Shown here: positions 19,770 through 31,023 of the stretch, in pieces | Numbering within the stretch: position 1 is the first letter of the stretch | Layout of the letters: each line of letters starts with the position of its first letter | Assembly (NCBI GenBank): GCA_964036045.1 | Contig: OZ038382.1 | Location: 4,715,789-4,779,788 of the forward strand | Length of the DNA: 64,000 bases | Direction of reading: 5' to 3' | DNA from: Eutreptiella sp. 'Long Island Sound 2002' | Lineage: Eukaryota; Euglenozoa; Euglenophyceae; Eutreptiales; Eutreptiaceae | Notes under the pieces: model-generated | The model's input: the letters and a program-made list of their open reading frames with translations, nothing else | Told to the model about the DNA's origin: nothing | Databases searched by the model: none | Position numbers and translations under genes: made by a program

Positions 19770-22700
19770 CTAGCTACATCGTAGGGAATTACTGGAGGCT
19801 TGAGGAGAGACATACAACAGGATCAGGCCGCTAGTTCGGGGGGAAGAATCTGTCGATCCGAGGCTGTTTGTGATCAGGAGGGTGTGTGGCCAGGGGGAGG
19901 GCGGGTTCACTGCGCTTACGCCCTTTGTGCTGCGCCTGGGCTCCGTCACGTCGGGGTGGTGCAGGGGGGGGAGAGGGGGGGGGACGGGGGCCAATAGGCT
20001 GCAGGTAGGCGTCCAGAGCGCGTTGCACTGCGCTGGGCTTTGCTGGCTTGGGCGGTGCCGGGGGGGGGGGCGTTTTTTCCGCTGTGGTTGATCCGAGGCT
20101 TTGCGTTTCGGGGGTGTCAACACAGCCGCAGGCAGGGCCGAGGGGGGAAGGTATTTTGGCGGGTCCCCGGGGGCATGGCCTCTGGAGGTACTGAATTCAC
20201 CCAGGGAATCAAAATAATTGTTTCTAGTTACTGGTGGGCCAATGGCCCCGGGTGGGTTGTCGTGCAGAAATTTGTTGGCGTCCTCGATGAGCTGCGTGAG
20301 CGCCCTGTTGCGTTTAACCAGGGCGCTGCCAAAGTCCTTAGCATGTATAGCGGGGTCCTTGCCTGACGGGGACGTTGCAAGCGTTGTGTGGAGTGTTTTT
20401 TGGACGAGCGTTCTGGTGGCGAGTCGTCGGTCCCCACGGTCGCTGGCTATCCACCATTCGAGTGCTAATTTGTCAAAAGGGGGGGGCCAGGCGCTGGAGA
20501 GACGCTGTTGGAACCATTGCATCGTGGGACAGAGGGCACAGAATGAGATGGGATCCATCGGGTGTACTCCTTGACATTTAGGGCATGTTTGGTCACTGGT
20601 GTCACAGTGAGGTCTGTAGTCCTGACAACCATACGTGCCTGACACCCACTTGAATGCGATTGCCGAGAAAAAGCTGCTCTGTTGGAGAAAGCTTGCGCTG
20701 GTGCTGAAGTGCAGGCGCGTGTGTGGGTGGGTCGGGAAGAGGGAGCGGGTGTGGTGTTTCGGAATTTTTGAGATGAGGGCTAGGCCCCCACTAGTGACTA
20801 CCCCCGCAGGGGGGGGGGGGCAGGAGGGAGGGGTGCCACATTAATGCTTGAGCGGCCCATTTTGAGAAATAGTCCGCGAGCTGGTTTCCCATAAAGTGTG
20901 CGTGGCCTTTAATCCAAGCCACATGGATCAGGTGGGGGAGGGGGGCGAGGAGGGACGTGTAGGCAGTGTCTCGTGTACCCTGTGTGTAAGTGGACGGCCT
21001 CGCTGGGGGGGGGTTGGAGAGGGCTCGGTTGACCGCTTTGACTGTGTCAAGGTTATCACCCAGGATCACCACCCGAGTATGGGGGAGGATGTTGGGGAGG
21101 TGGGCTAACGCCATTGCCATGGCCCATTGCTCGGAGCCCCCTGAAGTGGGTGAGGGTGACGAGCAGCAGAGGACGTAACACTGTTGTTGCCAAAAGATAG
21201 CGAAGGCGCTGCCATGGCCCCCATCCCCCGAGCTTCCATCCGTATAGATCCACGCCGTGTCATCAAAGGGGAGCTCGGCGACGAGGTTAGCCGCCTGAAT
21301 GCACCCCCACCCCATTAGATCCTCATGGTTGAGAACGTGGCGGAGGTTAGGCAGGTGAAACCAGTGGCCTTCACAGGTGCTATCCATGAGGTCCGCTTGA
21401 AGAGGAACCGGGATGTCGGGGTTGCGGGTTTGCGGGGAAGAGAAGGGTGGGAAAAGGTGGTAGTGGGTTATGTCACCCGGGGGGAGAGGAGGGGTGTTGG
21501 GGGGGGTGAAGGTGAAATTACTCCGTTCCGTGATGGTAGCTGATTTCCCGGTGTCGAAGCAAATGGTAGCTGTTTTTTTTGTAGACTTTGGTAACCGTGG
21601 CCAGGCAGGGGGGGGCATTTCGGGGTGCAGCATACAGTCGTTCTCGCTCGTGTAGCTCACAGGGGAGGCAGGGGTTCCATGGTCCAGGGGCGTGGAATCG
21701 AAGACTCAGGCGGTTGGCCGCATCCAAGAAGCTATCTTGAAGGGCATTTTGTCGTGTCGAAAGGAGGGCGTCTCTAACTGCCGCACAACTGGCCTGGGGT
21801 CCGTCCTGGTTCAGGTACCTTAGTCCCGCCTCAACAAAAGACTTGTGAACCGCTGTTCCCAGGTGGCGGAGGCCTAGCCCCAGCTTAGCACGTGGCTGGT
21901 ATATGTCCTTAGTGGAGACTTTGGGCGAGATTCTGCCATGCGTAGCAAGCTCTTTCCAGACCGCTGCCGTGAGCTCATCTATTTCGCTGGGGAGAAAAGG
22001 GTGGGCTATGAGGCGGTAGGTGAGGATTGGTATCAGTTGGACATTCACCAGTTTAACCAGCTCAGGGAGGGTGAGGCGAAGCGGGGAGAGGTGTACGAAG
22101 TAGCTGCTCAGTTCCGAGTGTATTTGGTGTCGGAGTTGCGGGGGCTGCTTATCGTTGTAGATGTAGACCCCCAGGTATTTGTAGCCCTTCCGTGGCTGTT
22201 TGGTATCCGGGTCGACAGTAGAAAGTGTGAAGCCGCTTGGGCTCTGGAAGTCATGCTGTGGGACGCCACCCAGGGCGTGCACCTCTGACTTGTCACAGTT
22301 CATTTGGAGTCCCCATGTCCTGGCGTCCGTGTCATAGAAGTCAATTAACTTTTGGATGTAGGTCTGGGAGGGTGATCAGTACAATTTGTCATCGATGAAA
22401 GCGTCTGCAGAGGTCTCGGCGGGTCTCTCCAACGGAGAGGGTTGAGTGGCTGCATGGAGCAGCACGTTAGAATAAAGAATGAACAGGACAGCGGACATGG
22501 GGCAGCCCTGGCGGAGGCCCCTGGTTTGAAGGTAGTGGTAGGGTGTGACATTGTTGAGAAGGGGGGCATCCTGGGGGTGGGCGTAGAGTCCACTGATCAG
22601 GTCAACCAGCCCCGCCGGCATTCGATAGTGGTGGAGGACCGACGGAGGGTGGGGTGGGGAACGCTGTTAAAGGCCTTGTTAAAATCTATGTAAAAATGGT

Positions 22701-24564
22701 AGGCCTGGGGGCTTCGGGCGATTTCTGCCGTGACGTGGAAAAGGTGGTCCATGGTTCGGAAATTTGGCATGCCCCCATGCTGGCTGTGGTGCATGAGGGA
22801 ATGATTTCTGATGAAGGTTTGGAGGGCAGAGGCGGCATGTCGGGCCACTAGCTTGTACACAGTGTTTAACAGGGCTATTGGGTGGTAGTTTGCGGGGTCG
22901 TGGGGGCATTTTTTCTTGTAGATCAAACATACTTGGGCGGTCGTCCAGTGGGGTGGCAGGGGCTCATGCAGGAAGCGATTTACCACCAGAAAGAAGAGCG
23001 TCTGCAGGTGGGGAGGGAGGGCGGAGAGCAGATAGGTGTTGGTGTGGTGGTCTCCTCCTGCCTTGCGCGGGTTAGCCGAGTGGAGGATGTCGGTAAACTC
23101 TGACCATGTCATTTCCGGGATGTCCTGAGTTTCTGTGCCCGGAGGGCACTGGGGGGTGTGGCTCAGGAGGCGCTCAGTGAAATCGTCGGGGGGGGTGTAG
23201 TCAGGCGATCCTCCCAAGTGGAGGAGCGTATCCGAAAATATCTTTGCAACCTCTTTGGTGTCTGTAGGGAGGGTTCCGTCAGAGCGCCTGAGGGAGATTG
23301 AAGCCTGATCCGGGGGTTGGAGGTGTTTCTGGATGGCACTCTTCAGTTGGCGGCCCTGAACGATCGCTCTGTGTACCGCAGTCCAGGCCGATTTCTGTTT
23401 CGCTTTCTGCCATTCATCGAGGTAGTCATTGAGCTGCCTCATTTTTTCTCTGAAACGGGGGTGGGAGGCCGGGGGGAGGGCATTGGCCAATTGGGTGAAT
23501 TCTTTCTGAATTTTGGACGGGGCTGTCCCTCCCGCCGGGGTGGTAATCGAGTGGTAGGCCTCCGAGCATTCTCGGAGAATGGCGTCCACTATCGGGACCA
23601 GGTCAGAGGTCGGGACGTCAGGGAGGTGTTTGTTAAAGTCCTCACACCATTTCTCGAGGGGTTGCAGTCCCCCTTGAAGACGGAGCAGTTCTTGTTTCTT
23701 TAGCCTTCGGAAGCGTTTGCGGGGGGGTGGGGGGGATTGTGTGGGGATGAGGGGTGAGTGCAGTTGTGCTGTGACAGGGTGGTGGTCGGTAGAGCAATCA
23801 CCCTAGAGAATTGAAGCGTCAGCAATTTTTTGTTCATGGAAGAGGCTCCTCGAAGCAAAGATGTAGTCCAATCTGTTCTTTGACGCCGGTCGGGTCCACC
23901 CCAGGGCAGTGCTGTGCATGTGTCGGTATGTATCAATCCATGACGGGTTACTGCCCGAAGTTTTGGAAGTGACCCAGGCCCAGGGGTTGGAGTCGGCGTG
24001 CAAGGAGTCTAGATGGGGATTGCGGATGCAGTTGAAATCACCTCCCACCACATGGTAAGGGTACCGGGAAAGAAGACGCGACAGGTTGATTTCAATCAGG
24101 GGGCGCCTGGTGATTGCGGGTGGGGGAGAGTAGAGAGAAGTGAGGAGTGTGGGAGGGCCGCCCGGGAGGGTTATTTCAACCGAGCACATGAGTCCATCGT
24201 TGTCCGAGTTCGGAACAAACTTTGTGTAGGGCCGCAAAGCTGAAGAGACCACGATGGCAGTGCCATTCTTTTTCTCTCTCTTGTTGATGTTGGTGAAAAT
24301 TTTGCATTTTTCCCCCCTATGGCTAAAGATGTGTGGGAGGCTGGGCTCTTCGTTCAGTTCCTGGAGGAGCAAGACATGGTACCCTTTTTGCAGGTGGTGG
24401 AAAATGAAGGGGGTGGGGGGTTTCTTTTCCAGGTTGTGTGAGAGGATTTTGAGCGTGGGGGGCGGGGGGTTGTTGAGCTTTGCAGCTGGGCGCACATACC
24501 CCTTACTTTGCCTCCAATTGGTCACGGGAGGGGGCTCAAGACCAGAGCATGCCAGGTCGGGCAA
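19770..24564 (-). pseudogene. LINE ORF2: APE endonuclease, reverse transcriptase, RNase H, C-terminal Cys/His motif; broken
   Basis: Segments in order on the minus strand: 24564-23803 APE endonuclease (LLLQELNEE, VVGGDFNCI, NRLDYIFAS), then after a TAG at 23803-23805 the STDHHPVT end of the same domain; 23589-22597 RT (YIDFNKAFNSVPH); a frameshift near 22625-22650; RT motifs GLRQGCPMSAVLF and FIDD, followed by TGA at 22376-22378; 22303-21518 RT thumb; frameshift at the T8 run 21573-21580; 21660-20791 RNase H (YTDGSSGDG, SEQWAMA, LGDNLDTV, NQLADYF); frameshift at the G12 run 20809-20820; and 20645-19770 with CPKCQGVHPMDPISFCALCP, a possible nucleic-acid-binding zinc motif. The ORF would encode the enzyme that nicks target DNA and copies LINE RNA. 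Confidence 0.85.
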
Positions 24565-24683
24565 GCGTGAAGGTTGCGGGTTTTTAGGAGTGGGGCGGGG
24601 GCGGAGGGGTTCAGAGGATGGGGGGGGGGGTGCTCAGAGGATGCGCGCTGGGTTGAGGGACGCCGAGGCGTTGAAGCAGTTCG

Positions 24684-27362
24684 CTAAGCTTGCCCGCTGC
24701 CGTCTTGAGTTTCGGCGTCGGGCTCGGCGTCCAGAGCACACTGCACGTTGCGAAGGATGACCGCCACTCGTCGGTCTCGAGGGACTTCGGCCCCATCCAC
24801 CATATCGCTCATGCGGTAGGGCACCTGATGCTGCCATTGTTCTCGAAGTTCTCCCGTGATTTGGAAGGCTGAGTATCGTGGTACCCGCACACTCACCACC
24901 GGGCCATTTCCTTTACAGAACTCCATGGTAGTAGCCCCCATGAGTGAAATCGAGGTGATAGTGTCGCCCAGGTCATCGATGTCCTTATGCCATCCTATGC
25001 CCACCCCAGGTTCATAGTCGTTCACGCTGACTTGGTTGGGCTGCACTGCTAGCAGGGGGATGTCCTCCGAGTCTTTAGCGTCCATGGGGTTGTCGATGAG
25101 ATTCATCAGCTCCGTGGGGAGTTCCTCCGCGCTTTCGAGGGTGTGGGAGGCATCCACATACTTCCATCTGTAGTGAAGCTTGCCTCTTCGAGTCTCTCGC
25201 TCCCATTCCTGCTTCTCGAGGTAGGCCATTAGGGTGGTCTCCATAGTCATGTCGATGACGTCCTCGATGATGCGTAAGCCCCGGAGGTCCTCCTCCGTGA
25301 GGTCCTCCGGTTGTCGATCTTCTTGTCGCGGCGGGCGGCGAGGCGGGCGTAGGAGTGTTTGATGCTCCTTGTAGTTGGCGATGTAGTCCTTGAGAAAGGC
25401 CCCCGCGCCAATGTTCAGGCCCGCTCGCACTCGTGCTTCCGCCGGGTGATCCTCCTCAGCCACCGAGGGGTCGAGGTGTAGGAGTGCGTCAACCTGTAGA
25501 TAAGGTTGGGACGGGTGAAAGGAAATGGGGCCCATAGCAAAACCCGTGGCAATTTGAGCGGATTGGAGTTTCTCATAGGTGACGGAGTAGAAGCTTATAG
25601 GGGGAGTTTCGGATCTCGAGTGGAGTTCAAACCGCGTGAATGGGCCTAGGAGACCCGCCGCACATTGAATGTCAAAGAGTGAGGTCGTGTTGGGCGCTTG
25701 GACATCCACTTCGTTTGGCTCTCTCTGACTAGGCATCGGCGGCGGAGTAGAGACCATGGTTGGCGGAGATTTAGGGTGAGCTTCCTGCTTGCCCCCTTGT
25801 CCAAATGCATTGAAGGTGACCAACGCGCCGTCCTTTGAGGTGCACATTACCATCGCTCCATTAGTGTGGAGGAAAGAGGCAAAGGTAGAGAGAGGCGAGC
25901 GCCCTTCGTCGCTTGGGGTATTGCTAAGGTCCAATCGGACTATCACGCTATCCCGGCTCTTGATTGACGTGCCCATGACACGGGTGCGCCCTCGTCCCCC
26001 AATCATGTGGCCCATGAGGGTGTTCATGACCTCGGTGGGTGTAAATTCTCCCTTGTGGCGGTTTCTCTCGTTGCGTGACGGGTTCACAAAGAAAGAGTGT
26101 TGGTCAACCATTTTTGCTACTTCAATGACATAGAATCGCCCTCGTAAGAAATCTCCATGCTCCAAAGCCACGGACATAAGTTCGTTTGCAAGAGCCGGAG
26201 CCATGGTATAGTCGTACCGATAATAATTTGGGTGTGGTGCACGAAGGGCTTCTCCGTTCTCAAAATAATATTTGCAATTGGTGGTAGTCGCCGCGCCCTC
26301 AAAGTCCGGTGCAATTGTATTGTTCAACCATTTGTAGAAGTCCCGCACGTTGCCTAGCTCTGCTTTCTTTCGGGTGTTGGTGTCTTCTTGGCCACTCGGG
26401 AGTTCTCGTTGATCAATGATCTCTCGTAGCACGTCAAATCGAAGTAGGACATGTGCTTGCTCTATATCCAAGTTGGTACTTTGATGTACGAAGCGGCGTA
26501 GGCTTGAGAAGTGGTCAACCGTGACGCTCGGGTGCTTAGACGGAGCATACCATGATTGGGAATGAAGTCGGTAGGCGATGTATGGCACGGCGAGAGCATT
26601 CCCCAATATGTATTGGGTGTTCTCCACGTTTTGGTTACCGGGGATCCACCATTGCTTTGCATCATGAAAGCTAAAGCGTTGCGTAATGAAGGGGCGTAAG
26701 GGAGTGAGAAGCAAACGGGGGTCAACCAACAAGCAATTTTCCGCATTGCAATTTTTAATGGGCGCCGGTAACATGAACCATCCCTCGAACTCTTCGTTGC
26801 GCGAGCGGGCTAGTTGAAGGGCGTGTCCTATGGAGGCCGCCCAATCCGTCACGGTCTCTACGGTGGTTCCCAAGTCGTGGTCCACGTAGTTGTACGGCAC
26901 CGGGCACACTAGGAAGGTCTTGTGGATGTGCAAGATATCATAGACGTGCGCCAAGTCTTCGTGTGCACATTTTGAGTAGAAGCCCGAGCCTTTCGGGATA
27001 GTCGTGTTGAGTTCCGTGAAGGAGTTCTTTTTGTCGGAAACGTTGAACTCATGGTTCCATTGGCAAGTGTCCCATAATTTTCGCAACGTGGCACACGTGT
27101 GGATTCGCTTCTTGGCATCATACGCCATGTTGCCTTGCACTTTGATGCTTCGTGTTCGAGATATGAGGAGTTCGGCGTTGCTTTCAACGTAAGCCCATCG
27201 TTGTAGGGCCGTAGGCGCCGCTTGGTCAATATGTGAGTATTGTCCAAAGGTGAGTGGAGAACCGCTAGGCAAGCGTGGATGAAGGTTTTTATTTTTTGGC
27301 AAAGTGGGATGTTTGGAGTCATCAATATCATAGAATTTTGTGTTTGGGAAGCATTGGACCAA
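24684..27362 (-). CDS. LINE ORF1 protein with C-terminal AlkB-type 2OG/Fe(II) dioxygenase domain
   Basis: An uninterrupted frame of 892 codons. Residues about 760-875 carry the AlkB signature: VNDYEPGVGIGWHKDIDD (HxD iron ligands at about residues 792 and 794), ITSISLMG, a distal His in ELREQWQHQVPYR (about 845), and the 2-oxoglutarate-binding arginine region RRVAVILR (about 864-871). AlkB enzymes oxidatively remove methyl groups from bases in DNA or RNA. The first 700 residues match no domain I know; they hold many His, Tyr and Trp but no coiled coil or zinc knuckle typical of ORF1p. The frame has no ATG near its 5' end; an ATG at 27391 lies in another frame, so an early indel or non-ATG start is possible. 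A role in protecting or repairing element RNA/cDNA is inference. Confidence 0.8.
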   Translation of the reverse strand: MVQCFPNTKFYDIDDSKHPTLPKNKNLHPRLPSGSPLTFGQYSHIDQAAPTALQRWAYVESNAELLISRTRSIKVQGNMAYDAKKRIHTCATLRKLWDTCQWNHEFNVSDKKNSFTELNTTIPKGSGFYSKCAHEDLAHVYDILHIHKTFLVCPVPYNYVDHDLGTTVETVTDWAASIGHALQLARSRNEEFEGWFMLPAPIKNCNAENCLLVDPRLLLTPLRPFITQRFSFHDAKQWWIPGNQNVENTQYILGNALAVPYIAYRLHSQSWYAPSKHPSVTVDHFSSLRRFVHQSTNLDIEQAHVLLRFDVLREIIDQRELPSGQEDTNTRKKAELGNVRDFYKWLNNTIAPDFEGAATTTNCKYYFENGEALRAPHPNYYRYDYTMAPALANELMSVALEHGDFLRGRFYVIEVAKMVDQHSFFVNPSRNERNRHKGEFTPTEVMNTLMGHMIGGRGRTRVMGTSIKSRDSVIVRLDLSNTPSDEGRSPLSTFASFLHTNGAMVMCTSKDGALVTFNAFGQGGKQEAHPKSPPTMVSTPPPMPSQREPNEVDVQAPNTTSLFDIQCAAGLLGPFTRFELHSRSETPPISFYSVTYEKLQSAQIATGFAMGPISFHPSQPYLQVDALLHLDPSVAEEDHPAEARVRAGLNIGAGAFLKDYIANYKEHQTLLRPPRRPPRQEDRQPEDLTEEDLRGLRIIEDVIDMTMETTLMAYLEKQEWERETRRGKLHYRWKYVDASHTLESAEELPTELMNLIDNPMDAKDSEDIPLLAVQPNQVSVNDYEPGVGIGWHKDIDDLGDTITSISLMGATTMEFCKGNGPVVSVRVPRYSAFQITGELREQWQHQVPYRMSDMVDGAEVPRDRRVAVILRNVQCALDAEPDAETQDGSGQA

Positions 27363-27640
27363 CCAAGGAGCGTATATGGGCTTGGGAACATGGTAGCGTG
27401 AAAATAGGCGCGTTCACGTCAGAATTGCGAAATGGGACTAGCGGTTGGCAAAGACGAAAAATGTCGGCGACGGCGGTGAAATGGCGTAGGTGGCACCATC
27501 AATGCCAACCAAGGTAGATGCTCAAATTTCGGTGAAATGCGCCCAAATGCCACTAGTCCTGGACGGCTTATTTTTTGACTAGTGGTGCGACATTGTTCAT
27601 CTGAAGGGGCAATCGAAAAAAAATAGACACTCAGAAAGTG
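27363..27640 (-). other. 5' leader of the LINE with an inverted repeat
   Basis: Non-coding leader upstream of ORF1. Contains a 9-bp inverted repeat, CCACTAGTC (27550-27558) and GACTAGTGG (27577-27585), able to form a hairpin with an 18-base loop, and an A8 tract near the end. No promoter element was recognised. Confidence 0.5.
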
Positions 27641-27656
27641 ATACGCTGCCTGATCC
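27641..27656. repeat. 16-bp target duplication of the LINE, right copy
   Basis: ATACGCTGCCTGATCC, identical to 19463-19478. Confidence 0.9.
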
Positions 27657-30600
27657 TGAGATACCTCTAGTGTATTCTCTGCACCATGGGCAGCAATGTC
27701 CCCCTGAGTGGGACGATGGTTCTGTGCCTGCCGAAACTGCTGATCGGCAGAAAAAGAAAGAACATGGAAAAAGCAACCTCCATGCTGAGGAGGATTTCCT
27801 TCAGAAACTCGAGAGTCTTAACCTTGACCCCCGCCTGAAGAAACTGCTGATAACCTATGAGGAGGTGTTCGGCGCCTTGCCGCCTCCCCTTTCTTGTAAA
27901 AAACTGGTTCAGATGGACCTGAAATTGAAAGCAGAATTTGAAAAGACGCGAGTGAGGCGTCGTCCCTATCCCGCTCCACAGGAACAGGTTGAAGAAATCG
28001 AGCGCCAGATCCAGGAATGCATTGATGCTGGCCTCGTTTAAGAGTATAAGCACGGGGACTATCCCCTTCACTGCAGTCCCTGTTTCCTTGTTGCCAAACC
28101 AGGGTCGACTGCCCTACGTCTGGTTGTAGACTATGGTGAGGTCAACAAGAAAAGCCAGAACCACTCTGGGAGTATTCCTAACATGGAAAACACCCTGGAG
28201 CGTATTGCCAAATGCAGGTATAAGACCAAAATGGACAAACGCTCTGGTTTCTGGCAGGTGGACCTAACCGCCGCAGCTCAGGAGCTGTTGGCCTTTATAA
28301 CCCCTAAGGGTCGTGTCTTCAAGTGAAAGGTTATGCCTTTCGGGGTGGCTAATGCCCTGGCGCTCTTCCAGGAGCTTATGAACAGAATTTTGTACATACT
28401 GAGGCGCAGGCCTCTAGTACAAGAGTTGATTTGTCGGGGTGCAGAAATGGAGGCTCACATCGACGACGTGACTTTGGGTACTAATACCAAAGAGGACCAT
28501 GTCCTTCTCCTCCGTGAATTTTTCATTGTCTGTCAAGAAAACCATCTCCGAATCAAACTCGAAAAATGTGAGTTTATGAAAGAGGAGATGGAGTATTTGG
28601 GTTTCGACGTGGGGTATGGCTGGTGGAAACCAGCCGCGTCTAAGATGCAGCCCCTACAGGACATGCAGATTCGCGATGACCCTAAGAAGGGCCTACACGA
28701 TGTGAGGAGTTTTGTGGGCGCCTGTAATTTCTATCGGCGTCACATCCACAATTTTACTTACTCCTCTGCACCCCTCACTGACTTAATCAGGAAAACTACT
28801 CCCTGGAGGTGGACCTCCAGAGAGGAAGAGTGTTTCCAGGAGTTGAAGAAGAAGATTGCCTCCTCCAACTGCCTGGGAGTGCCCCGCCCTGAGGGCGAGA
28901 TAGTCCTGATCACTGATGCCAGTGATGTAGGGGGGGGAGGTACGATCTACCAATGGCAGGAGCTTAACCCCGCTGAACTAACCCACCGCCATTATCGTAC
29001 TACTGGACTGGACCGTGATGGTTCGTTGAAACATGACTATCCTACCAGTGAGTGGCGACTGGTGCCACTGGGACACTGGAATTGGAAATGGAACCAAGCG
29101 CGTTCCAATTACAGCACCTATGACCAGGAACTCCTGGCCGGTATGTTGGTGCTATCGTCACAATCCCGACTCCTGGGATCTAACCCTATTGTCTGGCTGT
29201 GTGACCAGGAGCCTGTGAAGTCTTTTCAGAAGGGCCCACCACCAGAGAAAGCAAAGCTAAAACGGTGGTGGACTTACCTGAGCCAGTTCAGGCTGACAGT
29301 GAATCATATCCCTGGGATAAAGAATGAACTGTCTGACTATATATCGCGCAACAACTTCGATGCGCTTATTGGTGAGAGCTCTGAGGCACTCGCCAGAGAG
29401 GCTTTCCAGCGTATGGATGTCCAGCTTGACCTGTCCATGCGCACTGCTGGAATCCTGGAGGGTTGGAGTCTAACCGACTATCAGTCAGAGTATGAAGAAA
29501 TTCTCCAAACCCTCAACACTGGTCTCGAACCCCGTGTCATTGACGGGCACCAGTGGTATAAAAACAATCAGTACCTCTTCTACGAGGACCGAATTGTGGT
29601 GCCTGAGGCACGACTGGATGGGTGCCTACAGTGGTCCCATCTCAGTTCTGGTCACACTGGCGCTAATCGCTCAGTAGGCTTCTTCGGTGAGTGTTTCTAC
29701 TCTAGTCTAACCCTGACTGAACTAAGGTCGCGTATGCAGACCATTGTGGATGCTTGTGGCTGTCATGCCAGCAAGCAGAGCGACAGTAGGGATAGGGGCC
29801 TGATCTCCAGCTTACCCATACCCTATTGTGCTAACTCTCTTCTCTACGTGGATTTCATCCACGGCCTACCACGCTTTGGCGGCTATGATAGTTGCCTCGT
29901 GGTCACCTGTGGTCTATCTCGCTTCACCCGTGTGTTCCCTTGCAATAAGAAAATCACAGGTGAGCAGACTGTGAAAATGTTGGTCGAACAATGGTTCGAA
30001 CCCGATGGAGCACCTAAGCAGGTGCACTCTGATGAGGATGTACGCATCCGCAGTGACACTGGGTGGTACAAACGAGTGCTAAATGCCCTCAACGTGGAGG
30101 TAACCACAGGTTTGCCCTATACCCACACGTCTAACCCTCTCTGTGAGAGACAGAACCGTGTGGTGGAGCAAAACTGAAGAATCCTGATGAAACAGGAGCG
30201 CACCAAGGACTGGGTGCGCCTAGTGCCCTGGGCATTGCTGACCATGAACTCACAGCGGAGCTCTTCTACGGGTTTCACCCCCCAAGAACTGTTCCATGGA
30301 GGACGACCTGCTTGGTTCTTCAAAACCCCCTTTCCTGAGGACTTCAAGAGCCCTGTGGGAGATTGGCTGGAACACAAGCAGTCTCTGGCTAACCAGGCTG
30401 GTACTAACCTGAGACACATTCGTGACCGTGAACAGAGCCGACGGAACCGCCTACGGCGACCTGCCAGCTTCAAGGTTGGTGACCTTCTTTTGGTACACCA
30501 TTCACGCCTACCCTCCTGGCCACGTAACTGCCTACAGGACCCTTACTTTGCACCCTATCGTATCATCAGGATAGATGGATCCAGGATCCATGTCAGGTGC

Positions 30601-31023
30601 AGTCCACGTCTAGGTGGTGAACTGCTGTGTGCACCTAAGCAGTTGAGGCACTATCACTCCCCTGACGACTTGTCTTGGGATGAGTGGCGCCTCAGCGACA
30701 GTGAGGTTGAGCGTATAGACCTAGAGAACGCTGCCAGTCCAGAGGAGGCAGACGAACTCGAAGAGATGACTGCCGATGAGATGGCAGTCGATGGTTACTA
30801 CGTGGTTGCAGGTATTGCTCGCCACGAGTATAAACAGAGCTGGAAATTCCTAACCCTGTGGGATGGCTATGGGTTATCTGAGGCAACCTGGGAACCTATG
30901 TCAGCCTTCATACAACCAGATGGGAGTATCAACCCCATCTTCCGCACTTACCTTGTTGAGAACAACGAGGGGCAGCTCCTGGCCCGTGCTGAGACTATGT
31001 TCCAGCGTAAGAAGCGAAATTAA

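Larger units (their letters stand above)
19479..27640 (-). mobile_element. Non-LTR retrotransposon (LINE) with AlkB-domain ORF1, inserted in gypsy-1 pol
   Basis: 8162 bp between two exact 16-bp duplications. Read on the minus strand: 5' leader, ORF1 with a C-terminal AlkB dioxygenase domain, ORF2 with APE-type endonuclease, reverse transcriptase, RNase H and a C-terminal Cys/His motif, then a short 3' tail ending in six A residues next to the duplication. This is the architecture of an APE-class LINE with RNase H, as in the I/L1-like groups. It appears full length. ORF2 is decayed by two in-frame stops and at least three frameshifts, so this copy is no longer autonomous. Confidence 0.9.
18042..31023 (+). 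pseudogene. pol: Pol of gypsy-1: protease, Dam-like domain, RT, RNase H, integrase, chromodomain; disrupted
   Basis: The coding parts are 18042-19478 and 27657-31023; the LINE lies between. Protease: VLDTGATRSIV at about 18114 with a full DTG triad. A Dam-like domain follows (18540-18910; NPPF at 18667-18678). RT keeps HIDDV (about 28459) but has a stop on each side of its early motifs. RNase H has ITDAS and YDQELL. Integrase has the DDE residues (YVDFIHG, HSDEDV, NPLCERQNR). The chromodomain near the end reads YKQSWKFLTLWDGY...ATWEPMS. Breaks: TGA 18108-18110, one extra G in the G8 run 18228-18235, TAA 28039, TGA 28324, TGA 30175, and the LINE. Across the LINE the frame rejoins exactly once one target duplication is removed. 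Confidence 0.85.

Noticed and set aside
19800-24760. Many plus-strand ORFs across the LINE
   Set aside because: They mirror the minus-strand ORF2. Their Gly/Val/Arg-rich composition is the complement of Pro/His/Ser codons there.
28039-30177. A variant genetic code with TGA read as Trp
   Set aside because: Gypsy-2 pol and several other ORFs end at TGA, TGG is used for Trp throughout, and one of the stops is TAA. Mutation explains it better.
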